DNA of 64,000 bases from Bipolaris cookei (taxonomy: Eukaryota; Ascomycota; Dothideomycetes; Pleosporales; Pleosporaceae), in contig NRSV01000015.1 in NCBI GenBank assembly GCA_002286855.1, forward strand, positions 124,001-188,000, given 5' to 3'. Shown here one piece after another: positions 24,701 through 35,291 of this stretch (its first letter is position 1; the number at the start of each line of letters is the position of its first letter). The notes below the pieces were generated by a model. The model was not told the origin of the DNA. It searched no databases and saw only the letters and a program-made list of their open reading frames with translations. A program made the position numbers and the translations under genes.

Positions 24701-27700
24701 ACGAGTCTGCCTGCCTTGGGCATACCGAGCAACTCGCCCATGCTGGGTGGATCAAGGCCAAAGTAGCTCGACCAGCTGACATCAATACGCTCTGCTTTCT
24801 GCACAATGTCCCGGGGGCAAGTGGGGAACTGTCGCAGAGGAGTCATGGTAGGCCACATGCGCTTCTCGGCCATCTTGCACATGTCAAGAGCCAGCTTGGC
24901 AACTTGTGACCAACCCTTCTTGAGGCAAATCTCAAAGATTGCGCGAAGAATACGTCCAGCTGACTGTGTAACGTAGACCAAATCTGCCATGAGCGCCAGA
25001 CCCTCGAGCTTGAGACGAGAGATGTAAGCTTGGAGAAGAACATTAATCTTGGCTTGGGGCTCTTCCACACCCTCCTTGACAGGAATGGGAACTTTTCCAA
25101 GCAGCTTAGCAAGCTCCAACTTCTCATCTTGGCGAACTGGAATGTACTTGAACTCCTCGCTTAGCGCAAATACTCGGAAAAGCTCAATCGCGCTGATACC
25201 AGGCTGAACGTGCATGTTGTAAGTAGCCATGGAGTTATGGGTGATGTAGTAGTGGGAGGCGATTCTTCCGAGCTCGGTAGGGTTGAGGGCTCCGGACTTC
25301 CTGTCGTACTTGATAAGACTGCACTTTTCAAGAATGTGCGCAGCTGCGTGGATAAGGTCTACACGTCTTTGCTCTAGAACCGTATCGTTCTCGTACTCGG
25401 GGCCTACCCGGTACAATGCTGGCGACCGAAGCATTCGAACAAAGAGGTATGTGTAGCCAAGCCAGTCCACAGCTTCATCTCTGCTCCGGACGTTCCCTAG
25501 GACAATCTCAGCGTTGAGGTTGTCTACGAGCTTACTGATGAGTTGTGACTCGATAGGCAACTGCTGGTTGAGTAGTGACAGGTAGTACTGAATCTCAGAC
25601 TGAGTAGTAATGATAATACCCTCTCCATACGTATCATATTGAGGTCTACCAGCACGACCAAGCATTTGCAGAACGTCCTGTGGACTCAATTCAACCCAGC
25701 TACCCTTCTCTGGAGAGTAGATCTGTGTTCCCTTGATGATGACTGTATGCGCTGGCAAATTGACACCCCAAGCCAAGGTTGCTGTACACACCAAGACTTG
25801 GATTGAACCATCGGCAAAAAGATCTTCTACAGAGGTACGGTCCGCTCGCGACATTCCAGCGTGATGAATACCAAATCCATAGGGCATGACGTCCTTGAGA
25901 TCGGCGTTCTGTATCGACTCGGACTCTTCCCTCAGAATTTCACGACTAGCAGCATCTGATCGGAGAATCTTGCCTATAGTCTCCTCTTCAAGGGCCTTGT
26001 CACGAATGTACTTGGCAGTCTTGGCAGTTTCCTTTCGGGAGTGTACAAAGATAAGCATCTGGTTGCGGTGCTCGCCGACTTGTTCGAGAACTTTAGTGTA
26101 GCAAACATCGTTCATGGTCTTCAGCTGCTTGATTGCCTTCTTGTCTGTAACACCGATGAACTCTTGCTTCAAGGGACACGGCCTGAAGGTACCGTCGAAA
26201 TGGAATAGTCCCTTATCAGGATCTACACGGAGGAAGCTCGCAACATCGCGGTAGTTGGGAAGAGTGGCACTCAAACCTACAATGCGTACATGATCACCAG
26301 TCTGTTCGCTATGTCGAAGGGTTCTGCTGACAATGCTCTCAATGACTGGGCCACGATCATCGTGAAGAAGATGGATTTCATCAATACAGATGAGGCGAAC
26401 AAGGTTAATGTAGCTTGTATCGGTGGCCTTACGAGTAATGACATCGTACTTCTCAGGAGTGGTAACAATGATCTGGGTCTCTGCGATTTGCTGCTTGGTA
26501 AGTTGACGGTCACCAGTAAGCTCAGACACCTTGATACCATACGGCTCGAGACGCTTGCCAAAGTTACCGACCTGTTCCGCAACCAAAGCCTTGAGCGGAG
26601 CAATGTAGATGATCTTGAAGTCATCAAGGGCGATTTCTCCTGTTTGGGGGTTACGGTGCTTGCCAATCTCTCGCAACATGGTCAGCATGGCAACGTTGGT
26701 CTTTCCGGAACCAGTGGGAGCGCAAATCAGCATGTTGCCGTCGTCATTAAAGGCGGTCGGGAAACACTTTGTCTGAATACGATTGAGCGACTTTGAGTTA
26801 CCGAAACCAGGGCGCGCCCAGTCTGGTAGTTCAGAGGTTGGCATCAATGGTGGTTCATTAGGATCGCGCTTTGCCTTTGGTGCAGGGACGTGAATCTCTT
26901 CATATCCTTTGAACTGACGTCTTGTTGAACCTTGAGGCAGCTTGACGCTCGCATTCGTCATGAGGTGGTTACCTTGATCAAACACGATGTTGTCCAAGTT
27001 GACAAGTCGGCTTGATGGTTGTAGGCCACCAACAATGCCCTCTGGTTTGGCGTCGGCCATTTCGACGTCGTTCGACACCTCGGGAAGACTGATATCTTTG
27101 AGGTTGAACTTCATCTTTCCTGTGCTAGCACCCTCTTCTGCCTTGATGCCCGTTTCTCGTGCACGCAGCTCTTGCAGGATTTGTTGCTGGCCGGCAGCCT
27201 TCATCTCCCGCTCAATAGCCGTTCGCTCATCATTATCTTCCGCGGCGCGTCGCCACCTTGTAACCCAGACGACCCTGTCACGGTTGAGAACAAGTTTGGC
27301 GACCAGCTCGTGATGTTCGTAATCAAAGAGATCCATGAGGTCGTTCTCAATCTCACGGAGCTCCTTCTCTTCACCGTCTTCCGAGACTCCCGAAAGAAAC
27401 TTGAGCGCTTCCTGAGTCTTCTCTTGCTGTATATGCGCATCCTCATAGATCTGTCCAATCTGCCGTTGTAACCAGTATGCATCGATCTCGTGTGCGGGAA
27501 TGAGCTGGTCTGCGCTGTTTTTGCGATCCAAAATGGCCGCATCGCCCTGTATTATCGTCTCCTCGGTGTCCGCGAAACCTGCGTCCTTTGTATCGTCGCC
27601 TCCGATTTGTTCTATCGACGCCTCTGCCTCATCCTCTTCATCCGAACTGTCGGCATCACGCACTTCAAAAGTCTGAGGGCCGTCCTCATCTTCCTCTTCA

Positions 27701-28386
27701 TCATCGAAGACGACAGCTACACCCTGGTTGTCGCCAGTATCTGCGCCATCGCCATCCGCCATCTCCTCATCGCCTCCTTCCTCGTCGTCTTGCGCGTCGT
27801 AATCCGTAATCTTCTTGCCAAGGTTCACAAGCTCGTTGAACTCTTTTGCGCCCATAGAAGTACCCAAGAGATCGTCCACCTCCTTCTTCTTGTCAAAGTC
27901 CTTCATAGAGTCATCCTTGAGGTATTCCAGAACTTGATCAGCCGCACTGCGCGTGGTCGCAGGGTCGACATCGCCAAGAGCTCTGCTCACAATCGTCGTA
28001 ATGAGTTCGAAAGTCTGGCGAGTAGCTGGTGTCCGCGGCTTATAGGTAAGGCCTTCGATATTCAGGTCGGCGGAAGCAATAGCCCCAAAGGCGCTTGTGC
28101 CATCGTCCCGTTTCCTCTTGCGCTGCTCTCTTTCTAGGACATCGCCACCCTCTCCAAGATTGCCTCGCTCGACGCCGGGCCCCTTGAGCTTCTTAGTTTG
28201 CGCACTTGCACTGTCACGCGCAGTACGCGCGCCCATGTCGCGAATGTTGATACGGCCTGCAAGCGACTCGGGGTCGCCAGTGTGCTCATCCGGTCGGCGC
28301 GACGTAAATCGTCTGTCGGCCTGCAGGACCAAATTCGACATGGCCGCATATTTGAACTGCGCGAGGTTGTTTTGATCTTTCGACAT
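21757..28386 (-). CDS. BRR2: U5 snRNP ATP-dependent RNA helicase Brr2
   Basis: One uninterrupted exon encodes 2209 aa, close to the usual Brr2 size. Brr2 unwinds the U4/U6 duplex to activate the spliceosome, as part of the U5 snRNP. The N-terminal ~480 residues contain acidic, low-complexity blocks (regulatory region). Cassette 1 has motif I APTGSGKT (Lys562), motif II DEIH (669-672) and motif VI QMLGRAGRPQYD, followed by a Sec63 unit. Cassette 2 has a degenerate motif I GASAGIGKT (Lys1413), DELH (1512-1515) and QMFGKAGR, then a second Sec63 unit. The C-terminus ends in an acidic Glu-rich tail. Degeneration of cassette 2 while cassette 1 stays canonical is a hallmark of Brr2. The ATG at 28386 begins MSKDQNNLAQFKYAAMSN, the conserved Brr2 start. 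Confidence 0.97.
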   Translation of the reverse strand: MSKDQNNLAQFKYAAMSNLVLQADRRFTSRRPDEHTGDPESLAGRINIRDMGARTARDSASAQTKKLKGPGVERGNLGEGGDVLEREQRKRKRDDGTSAFGAIASADLNIEGLTYKPRTPATRQTFELITTIVSRALGDVDPATTRSAADQVLEYLKDDSMKDFDKKKEVDDLLGTSMGAKEFNELVNLGKKITDYDAQDDEEGGDEEMADGDGADTGDNQGVAVVFDDEEEDEDGPQTFEVRDADSSDEEDEAEASIEQIGGDDTKDAGFADTEETIIQGDAAILDRKNSADQLIPAHEIDAYWLQRQIGQIYEDAHIQQEKTQEALKFLSGVSEDGEEKELREIENDLMDLFDYEHHELVAKLVLNRDRVVWVTRWRRAAEDNDERTAIEREMKAAGQQQILQELRARETGIKAEEGASTGKMKFNLKDISLPEVSNDVEMADAKPEGIVGGLQPSSRLVNLDNIVFDQGNHLMTNASVKLPQGSTRRQFKGYEEIHVPAPKAKRDPNEPPLMPTSELPDWARPGFGNSKSLNRIQTKCFPTAFNDDGNMLICAPTGSGKTNVAMLTMLREIGKHRNPQTGEIALDDFKIIYIAPLKALVAEQVGNFGKRLEPYGIKVSELTGDRQLTKQQIAETQIIVTTPEKYDVITRKATDTSYINLVRLICIDEIHLLHDDRGPVIESIVSRTLRHSEQTGDHVRIVGLSATLPNYRDVASFLRVDPDKGLFHFDGTFRPCPLKQEFIGVTDKKAIKQLKTMNDVCYTKVLEQVGEHRNQMLIFVHSRKETAKTAKYIRDKALEEETIGKILRSDAASREILREESESIQNADLKDVMPYGFGIHHAGMSRADRTSVEDLFADGSIQVLVCTATLAWGVNLPAHTVIIKGTQIYSPEKGSWVELSPQDVLQMLGRAGRPQYDTYGEGIIITTQSEIQYYLSLLNQQLPIESQLISKLVDNLNAEIVLGNVRSRDEAVDWLGYTYLFVRMLRSPALYRVGPEYENDTVLEQRRVDLIHAAAHILEKCSLIKYDRKSGALNPTELGRIASHYYITHNSMATYNMHVQPGISAIELFRVFALSEEFKYIPVRQDEKLELAKLLGKVPIPVKEGVEEPQAKINVLLQAYISRLKLEGLALMADLVYVTQSAGRILRAIFEICLKKGWSQVAKLALDMCKMAEKRMWPTMTPLRQFPTCPRDIVQKAERIDVSWSSYFGLDPPSMGELLGMPKAGRLVCGLVEKFPRLQIEATPRPVTRSLLRLELTIRPDFVWDNELHGTSEAFWILVEDCDGEQVLFHDTFILRRDYVDGDVNEHLLEITVPIDEPMPPNYFVTVLSDRWMASETKLAVSFQKLILPAKFPAHTPVLDLQPLPVSALKRKEYMGLYENIGRFNKVQTQTFNTLYTTDDNALIGASAGIGKTICAEFAILRHWGSGNEGRVVYLAPFQELVDSQYKNWSERLSGLSGGKDVVKLTGETTADLRLLEKGDLILATPSQWDSLSRQWQRRKNVQSVSLLIADELHMLGGSNGHVYEIVVSRMQAMATQLESKLRIVGLSVSLSNARDIGEWIGANKHTIYNFSPAIRAVPLELKIQSFTIPHFPSLMMAMARPTYSAITQMSPDKPAMVFVPNRKQARNSAADLFNACIADDDEDRFLNVDLSEIQPILEKINEQALATSLSHGIGYFHEALNSFDKRAVQHLFKVGAIQVMIVSRDSCWEIDSSAHLVVVQGTQFYEGREHRYVDYPISDILQMFGKAGRVGLDNSAKGVLMLPAVKREYYKKFLNEALPIESYLHDYLHDAFVAEISAKTIESTQEAVDWSTYTYFYRRLLANPSYYNLHDTSHEGLSAHLSDMVEQTLKELTDANLIEHDEDEDAITPLNPCMIAAYYNISFITMQTLMMSLNGRTSLKGVLEIITAATEFEDIQIRRHEDHILQRIYDRVPFKMQETNFETPHFKAFVLLQAHFSRMQLPIDLAKDQETVLRKVLTILSASVDVLSSEAHLNAMSAMELSQMVVQAMWQKDSPLKQIPHFDSDTIKAAQKFGINDVDDFINAMDEEENPDYKQLISALNVDQRQLADIANFTNNFYPNVELEHQLVDPENIASNTPAQLKVRVTRNLEEDEEPKTEVHAPFYPADKTESWWLVLGDQKERTLLAIKKVPILRKLETVLEFTLEKPGSHELTLYLVSDSYLGVDQAPTFQVEAAEGMEEDSEEEEE

Positions 28387-29008
28387 GGCGGCGGTGGGTA
28401 TCGTAGTATTGCGCGGCTTGCGCTTTTGGTATCGCCTTCTCGAGCTGTCTACACGCGAGATATAATAGAATACACGACGAAGGAAAGAGTCGCCGTCTTT
28501 TCAAGATCAAACGAAAGAAAAAGAGTTGTCCGATTGAGTGTGGTCGGGCTGTGGACACGCCCTAGTGGTGGATGTAAATGAGCGGCGGCGGAATCTCGAA
28601 AAGTTCAATGATGGAGCTTCCAAAGGTTGCAGCCAGAGCACGTGACACCGCATCACCTCCGATATCACCAATGAACATCACCAATGAACTCATGGTCCTT
28701 GGATGTCACACACGAACGTTTTCTGGGCAGACCGATATTCATACCCTCTCTTTTCATATATTGAGCGCTGAGTGAATCTGATTACGCAAGCTGGAACTTT
28801 TCTCAAATAATGGTGCTATCATTGACTCGACGATTACTGCATGTACAGTTTGGTTTGTTCAGGCTCAAGAGGTCCATGCCTTTCATATTCTGCATCTCCA
28901 ACTTCTCACCAACCAACTCCAATACATATGCTGAAATTCACAATTCGTACTCTCTCCAAGTATCGCTTCATCTTGTCTCTCTATATCTGCACTTTGTATC
29001 CCAGGCGT
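28387..29008. other. Intergenic region
   Basis: It carries the BRR2 promoter and the TMA22 3' flank; both genes run on the minus strand. No gene is seen. Confidence 0.5.
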
Positions 29009-29770
29009 TCAACCTCCCTCAGTCTTCTTCTTCTTCTTATCCTCGACCAACTCCACATTGTCCTCCGGCACCTCGTCATACTTGTCTACCAAGAACTCAA
29101 GTATATCCTCACTTAAATCTCCTTGTACCGTGATTTCCTCGCCGCCACCGGGAATCTTGGTCACACTTGATCCGGTCGCGAATTTCTTGCCAAAGTCCTT
29201 GGCCACCTTCTTAATATCGAGGCCGAATGCCTCGAGTCCTTGTACGGCAGTCACGTATTTTCGCTTGTTACGCTCGATACGCTTGATGAAAATCTTGGAG
29301 GATGCGCGTGTCTCGGCTGCTCGTGCCTCGGCAGTCGCGGCTTTGGCGGCTTTCTTCTGTGCATCCTTTTCCGCGCGTTTTTGAGCGTCAACAGAGAGCG
29401 AAGCCATGTTCTGCTGTAGTGCCTCTGGGGGAAGTGTTAGATGATTCCTCGTGCTATACTCCATTGTGCCAACTAAGCGCGTCCCAGAAGTTGAGCAGCA
29501 CATACCTGCCGAATACAACTTGGCGTGGAGATCTGGGTGCGCTTCCGCAAGCCATTCTTCACACTTTTTTGTTGTGCCGCCAAACTCGCAGTACTAAATG
29601 GGGTTCAGATTACTATTAAGCTCGGTATCGACGCGTCTCAGTGTCATACCTACTTCAGGTGGTAGATTGCATACTGCTTCTTATTAGTAGATGATCATAG
29701 AAGCTACCCGCAGCAACATCTACATACCTCCACAGTAAATGACCTGTTTTGGTACTGTATCGTCAGACAT
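29009..29770 (-). CDS. TMA22: Tma22 / density-regulated protein (DENR) homologue
   Basis: Four minus-strand exons: 29770-29728, 29673-29654, 29593-29506 and 29424-29009. The introns are 54, 60 and 81 nt; 188 aa. Exon 2 is a 20-nt micro-exon encoding VCNLPPE, which completes the N-terminal Cys motif IYCGGVCNLPPEYCEFG. The middle is Ala/Lys-rich and helical. The C-terminal SUI1 domain (about 95-175) begins SSKIFIKRIERNKRKYVTAV and includes KKVAKDFGKKFATGSSV. The tail is Lys-rich. The DENR/Tma22 family binds the 40S ribosomal subunit and works with MCT-1/Tma20 in recycling and re-initiation. All joins keep frame, and the motif restored across two introns supports the exon model. Confidence 0.95.
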
Positions 29771-30003
29771 GGTGAGCGTGCCAACAGTCAAACTGCTAGC
29801 TATTTCATGCGCTGGCAATGTATCTGGTTGGATGCAGAGAGTTTCGGGGTTGACGCGAAGGAGAGAGCTTGGTGGGGCAGAGCAAGCGTGGCGGGGTACG
29901 TATGAGAAGTTGGGCAAGGGTCCTCGGACGTGCTTGACGCTTTCACCCAAAGCTTAGTGTACTATGATATGTATTCTTTTCTCTTTGAAATACGACCGCC
30001 TAT

Positions 30004-31838
30004 CTACGTATATAATGACGGATTCATATCGTTCTGCAGAATATAGATCTTTGGCTCCATCAGTATCATGGGCCAGTAACCCTTCAACAAACTATTCCTC
30101 AGCCACCCTTCCAATCGACGCCATTCTGTTGCAACTTTTGTAGTCCAGTCATATTGCACGTCAACAACTGGCCCACTCGACTCATACAAAGGTTCAAATG
30201 GCGATTCACTCTCCTCCCCTGGCTTCAGGAGCTTGACCCCACCGAAGCCGTACACCACATGTACAATATTCCAAGCTCCAATGATCCTCTCTGGTTTCTC
30301 GGTAAGGACATAATCGAACTTTGGCCAGAACATCGGATCCAAAAGTGCGCTCGGGTCCTCCGTCTTGTCATAGGTCCATGCCCGGCTTTGCAGGGTATTT
30401 TGCTCTTCAAGAACATCGAGTACTGTCTGCGGGCCTCTGTGGGTCTCCAGAAAACGTGTGATGCCTGTCTGACACGCAAGGTTGTCAAAGTATACATTGA
30501 AGTGTTTGTCACGTGGGTGATCCATTCGTTTGTGTAGATCGTGCAGAGCTTCTCCTCCGGGGTAGTTGAGACTAGAAATACCCAGGATAGCTGTGGATGC
30601 AGCAAATGACACCAAGATTGATCCTACAACAGTCAAGCTTAGAACAGCATATATGAGAGACTTGGATCGTCGTGTCCAAATCCAGGCTGCTCCATCTGCC
30701 GCTACTGCCGTCAATCCTGGTATTACGTAGAGGATGAAACGCCATTCTTTATGGGGAAGGAAGCTGTATATTGCCACAAAGCTGAGTAAAGGAATGAGTA
30801 GATCGAAGCTTCGTCTTTGGCTTGCCGGGTTCAAAATAGCAATCGGTATGCAGACCAAGTAGGTTATAGGGTTAAGCATTAATCGCGGCAGTGCATTTGC
30901 AAAGTAGAAATACCATGGCGAGACACCCCAGTTAGCCGAGTTTCCTTGGATGGTGTTGTAGTAGAAACCTGTCCACTCAGGCCATAGAGGAAAGGATTGC
31001 CAAAAGAAAGAATCCAGAGGTACTGTGCAGATAAGGCCGACGACAAGACCTCCAATGCCTGCTGGAATGATGACGCTGACGATCGGTATTCTGCGTGTGA
31101 GAAACAGATACACAATGATAGTGGCAACCAGGATAGCTAGCTCAGAGCGGAACACAACCCCAGCAATAGTGAGCAGATACAAGCTCAACCGGTAGTGTCC
31201 TGGGACATTCGAAGAAGTACTGGGCGAATTACACGCAAGAACTAAACTTCGCAATGCCATATTGCCTGTAACCATAAGCCAACAACCTCTTCAACAAACC
31301 CACCGCAAACTTACTAAAGATGAAAGCAAACATATTCGGCAACGTCCTCGAAGCATAATAAATAGCATGAAACTGACTTGCCTGAAACAATGCATACCAA
31401 ATTCCTGCCGTAGTCCCAAAAGCCCTCTGCACACTCCTCCCAAACGCAATCAGCGCCGCAGCATTAAGCAACCCGAGCACCGCCCTAACTACCACCTCAC
31501 CGTCAACCTTCCGCCTACATCCCCACACAAAGATTTTGAAGTAACTCACCAAGCACCTGCACATGCTTCATATCTCCCACCAAGCCCACAAACGGCCTAC
31601 TCAACCCGCTCAGCACCGCCGCACCCGCAAACGTCCTGGGCACGCTCCCTGGAAAAGAAACATGGTCGTAATTCGCAGTCAGAAACTGGTCTACGTTCTC
31701 CGTCGGGATTCCGTGAACGAGTATGTCGTGAATGGCCTGTATATTAAATGATTCTTCGACTTTTGTGTACGGCGATACATATAGGTGTATCAAGATTACT
31801 GTCGGGATGAGCAGGAAAAAAGGCCACGTAGAGGGCAT
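30004..31838 (-). CDS. ALG12: Dolichyl-P-mannose alpha-1,6-mannosyltransferase Alg12
   Basis: Three minus-strand exons: 31838-31550, 31488-31315 and 31265-30004. The introns are 61 and 49 nt, both phase 1; 574 aa. Alg12 adds the eighth mannose to the lipid-linked oligosaccharide in the ER lumen (GT22 family). The N-terminus has a membrane helix followed by the loop PYTKVEESFNIQAIHDIL, with the acidic residues conserved in GT22. YYASRTLPNMFAF follows, then several membrane helices, and HKEWRF at 326-331, the GT22 signature. The product lacks the extra features of the GPI enzymes Smp3 and Gpi10, and the VEESFN.. and SRTLPN texts fit Alg12. It starts 293 nt from the divergent PFA4 gene. Confidence 0.93.
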
Positions 31839-32131
31839 GGCATTTAAGTTTGCGCAATTGCGCGGGTTTGGGAATGGTCTTTTGCGGGGTCCAGGGTATC
31901 CAGATGGAAGGCGGTGAAATGGTGCGTATTGATGGCGGTCAAAGAATTTCGTAGGGTAGGATGAAGCAAGTACGAATGTCCCCTGTGAGGGCGGCTGCCA
32001 ATCACGTGCTTTCGCGATCCACCCTGTACACGAAACCCTCTAAGCGCAACTTTGTAAACATCCCTTATCCGCCCATTTCCGCTCTTATTTCCATCTTTCA
32101 TCCTGGTTTTTCCATCGAATGTGTCACTAAT
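31839..32131. promoter_or_regulatory. ALG12-PFA4 bidirectional promoter
   Basis: Only 293 nt separate the two divergent start codons, so both promoters must lie here or overlap the coding ends. The segment is mixed in composition; I do not see a clear TATA box. Confidence 0.55.
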
Positions 32132-33723
32132 ATGGAAGTCTCCCAACTCGCGGTGCCCGCAGTCTACACGTTGATATTCTTCCTCGGGTACCCCTCGCAA
32201 TACCTGCTGCTGCATCTCGAGCCCGCGCCATTAAGCAAGAACGAGATTATTGTAGCCAATATTATTTTAGTGCTCATTCTGATTACATATACGCAGAGCG
32301 TATTTGTTGATCCGGGGACGATACCGAAGGATTGGAATGTTGGAGGTGCGGTAAAGGCGGAGGGTAAAGGAGATGGTGAGGAACGCGGAAATGAGGAAGA
32401 TGTTGTGGGGAAGAGTAGGAAGTGGTGTTTTCGTTGTGAGGCTGCGAAGCCACCGAGGGCGCATCATTGTAAGGAGTGTAAGAGGTAGGTTGGTTTTTTC
32501 GTATGTTCATGTTTGTGTTGAGAGACATATATATCAAAGCAAAGGCTTGATGGCTAGACGCTTGTCCAAGCCATAAAGTCATGAAAGAGTTGATGAAGAT
32601 ATGATGAAGCTTTGGAGTAATAAGGAATCTACCGCTCACACATTATATCAACCTCGCCAACAGCACAGCTAATCACCTCCCCAGATGCATACCCAAAATG
32701 GACCACCACTGCCCCTGGACAAACAACTGCGTCAGCCACACCACCTTCCCCCACTTCATCCGCTTCCTCCTCTACACTACCCTCGGCCTCTGCCTCCTCC
32801 AATCCTTCATCTTCACCCGCCTCTCCTATCTCTGGTCAAACCTCGACATGCCATCCTCAATGGGCCCCACGCCCTTCCAGCTCGCCCACCTCTTCACCAT
32901 ACTCTTCGTAAACAGCCTCATGCTCTTCGTCCTAGGCGTCCTCTTCCTACGTAACATCTGGTGCCTAGCGGTCAACACGACAACAATCGAAGGCTGGGAG
33001 ATTGAACGCCACAGAACACTGCTGCGCCGCGCCCGCCAGTACGGAGGCTATCTGCCCTCGCCTGACGGGACGCAGCAAATTCGCATCCGCAAACAGGAGT
33101 TTCCTTACGACATTGGCATCTGGGCGAATATTGTGCAGGGTATGAATTCTGCTAATCCGATCGCGTGGTTTAATCCTTTTGGTGCAACGCCGAGTCTGGC
33201 CAGTGGTCTGGCGTTTGAGACGAATGGGTTCGAAGACCCGGGTACGGTGTGGCCGCCGCCAGACCCGGATCGTGCGTATAGGAGGCATGCGAAAACGGTG
33301 AATGCGGGTGCGTTTCAATTTGCAGAGGCGCCGGAGATGAGTGCTGAGGAGATGGTCAAGGCTTTCAAGGCGAGGCAGGCGGAGGATGCGTTGAGGAGGA
33401 GGGGGTACGGGGGACGGGCGCAGCAAAGGGTAGTGGAGAATGAAACAGAATACGACAATAGTCGTGACGATGATGGAGGATATACATATGGAGACGATGC
33501 TAGTGATGATGCTGAGGAAGAAGAGGAAGAGTCTGAGAAGAAGTACGGTGAAAAGGGACGGGAAGGTGAGGCTGCATGGCGCAATGCTGAGGGTGAGAGG
33601 CTAAAAGACTTTGGCGTGGATGAGGACGTGGAGTTTTATGATGAGCAGGAAGACGACATACCGTTAAGTCAGCTGATAGCTCGAAGGCAAGGTGCGTCGA
33701 CATCAGGGTATAGCCTTCCGTAG
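32132..33723 (+). CDS. PFA4: DHHC palmitoyltransferase Pfa4
   Basis: Two exons, 32132-32484 and 32685-33723, separated by a 200-nt intron (GTAGGT donor, CTAAT branch, CCAG acceptor), phase 2; 463 aa. The enzyme S-acylates proteins at the ER membrane; yeast Pfa4 modifies chitin synthase Chs3. The join rebuilds the Cys-rich domain CFRCEAAKPPRAHHCKECKR then CIPKMDHHCPWTNNC, with DHHC at residues 124-127. Two membrane helices precede the domain (about 5-25 and 38-58) and two follow (about 142-165 and 180-205). The TTxE-like motif NTTTIEGWE comes after helix 4. The long acidic C-tail (about residues 330-460) is disordered. Starting at 32132 gives a normal MEVSQLAVPAVYTLIFFLGYP first helix; the open frame extends further upstream without support. 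Confidence 0.95.
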
Positions 33724-34215
33724 GATTCTTCTTACTACAATCATATCACAGTAAATACTCAATTGGTTGCAGCATTGGCAAAGTAATTTTTAATCTGTTT
33801 GATTCCCAGTCGCATAACGAATGTCGGTCGGCCCGTGTGAGCAAAAGATAAAATCTAGACCAATAGTAATCCAGCGTGTAAGAAGACAAAAGGTATCCTA
33901 GTCGTCCACGTGCGTCCTTCTCTGTCCATCCTATCCGTACAGAGTCCTGGGACAAGACATCGAGGTGACATCTTGTCGAAACAACAAGTATTCTGTTCCC
34001 GCGCATTACAACCCCACAACAGATGCTCCGGCATTCTGAACAATCTGGTATCAACAAACATATTCTCAATCCCATCTCTTCATGAAGTCTTGGCAAATCA
34101 CTTGTTCGTAAGTTGCTCGTTTTCTGGTGATCTAGCGGCTTTCCCCATGCCTTTCCTGGATGATGGCTTCCTCTTATTCCATCTTTTGCACGGCGATCAC
34201 CAGAGCTCGGCGCAA
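33724..34215. other. Intergenic region, convergent 3' ends
   Basis: 492 bases between the stop codons of PFA4 (+) and HAP3 (-). It holds the two 3' UTRs; a 219-aa frame on the minus strand is not gene-like. Confidence 0.5.
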
Positions 34216-35291
34216 CTAGTACTCTGTTCCGTTTCCATTGTGAACGGGATAGCCAAAGGCAGTTGAGTCGTCGCCCATTTCGGAATCGCCGCTCAGTACA
34301 TGCTGTTGGTTCTCTGGCCCGCCTGTGTTGGGCCCGCCGGACCCGGCTGCAAACTGCCCAGTGGGTGGCTTGTTCTGATTTGCGAGGAGGGTCTCGTACC
34401 ACCAATCAATACCAATAGTTCAGATAAACGTTTTCGCCAAACAATAGGCAACAAAAGAAGAGTGAGAGGGGTAGAAGGAAAAGGGTGTAGCTTACTTCGC
34501 GGTACCTGGAAAGGTAGATTTTGAGAGCTTCGGAGTAGTTTTCGAAGCCAAGGGAGGTCATGGCGAAGAGAATATCCTCTCCATTCACCGTCTTGCGCTT
34601 CTCCTGCTGACACTTTTCGGAGGCTGCAAACATGATTAGCTACTGGTCCTTGGGAGACCAAATTGGAAACAAATAGACTTACCCTCGCTTGTGATGAAGG
34701 AAATGAACTCGCTGACGCATTCCTGCATGCATTCCTTTGCCTCCTTTGCGATTTTGGCGTTTTCGGGAAGGGCCATCTTCATAATACGGGCGACTGGAGC
34801 AAAGTTGCGAATGTTAGCATCTGAAGCGGTACTTTGGGTTGTGCTTGCATTCTTTGGCGTTGCTTGTGGCGGGGACATGGACGAGGGTGGAGAAGACGAC
34901 GACATGGCGCAGGCTGCACATCGGCCAAATTCCAGGCACAGCGCGCAGCTGAGTGGCTGGAGCAAAGTGCGGATTTAGGCGATTCGACGCAGGCACGCGC
35001 GAATGGAGAGAGTCTGGGGACATGCAGAGAGCGATTGCGCGCGTTTGAGCAATCCGTCGACGTGCAGACCAGAGAAGTGACGGGCGCGCAAACATGGTCG
35101 AGGGAGGGGAAAAAAGGGCATGGGGAAATGGACGTACCATTGGCGATGGGAAGCCATCGGTCTTGCTCCTTGACCTCGAACTCGTAACCTATCTGGGCTG
35201 TGTTCTCTTCTGTGTTCCGGTCCATGGGCTGTTCTTCGTCAGGCGACTGGACTGGTTCCACGCCCTCCTGTTTTGGGGGAGAGGCCGACAT
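34216..35291 (-). CDS. HAP3: CCAAT-binding complex subunit Hap3/HapC (NF-YB)
   Basis: Four minus-strand exons: 35291-35138, 34793-34683, 34623-34496 and 34392-34216. The introns are 344, 59 and 103 nt; 189 aa. This is the histone-fold subunit that pairs with Hap5 and recruits Hap2 to CCAAT boxes. The joins rebuild the full NF-YB core: EQDRWLPIANVARIMKMALP, then NAKIAKEAKECMQECVSEFI, then ASEKCQQEKRKTVNGEDILF and AMTSLGFENYSEALKIYL. The C-terminal tail is Gly/Pro/Asn-rich. The last acceptor (CGAG before ACC) has a weak pyrimidine tract, but the frame and following text (TLLANQNKPPTGQF) support it. Intron 1 contains an in-frame ATG at 34905 that stays open into exon 2. Confidence 0.95.

Noticed and set aside
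32486..32684. Two separate genes for the halves of PFA4
   Set aside because: The 200-nt gap has GTAGGT and CCAG splice ends, and the join completes the DHHC Cys-rich domain.
33746..34405. 219-codon open frame on the minus strand downstream of HAP3
   Set aside because: It overlaps the last HAP3 exon in another frame and covers the convergent 3' UTRs; no domain.
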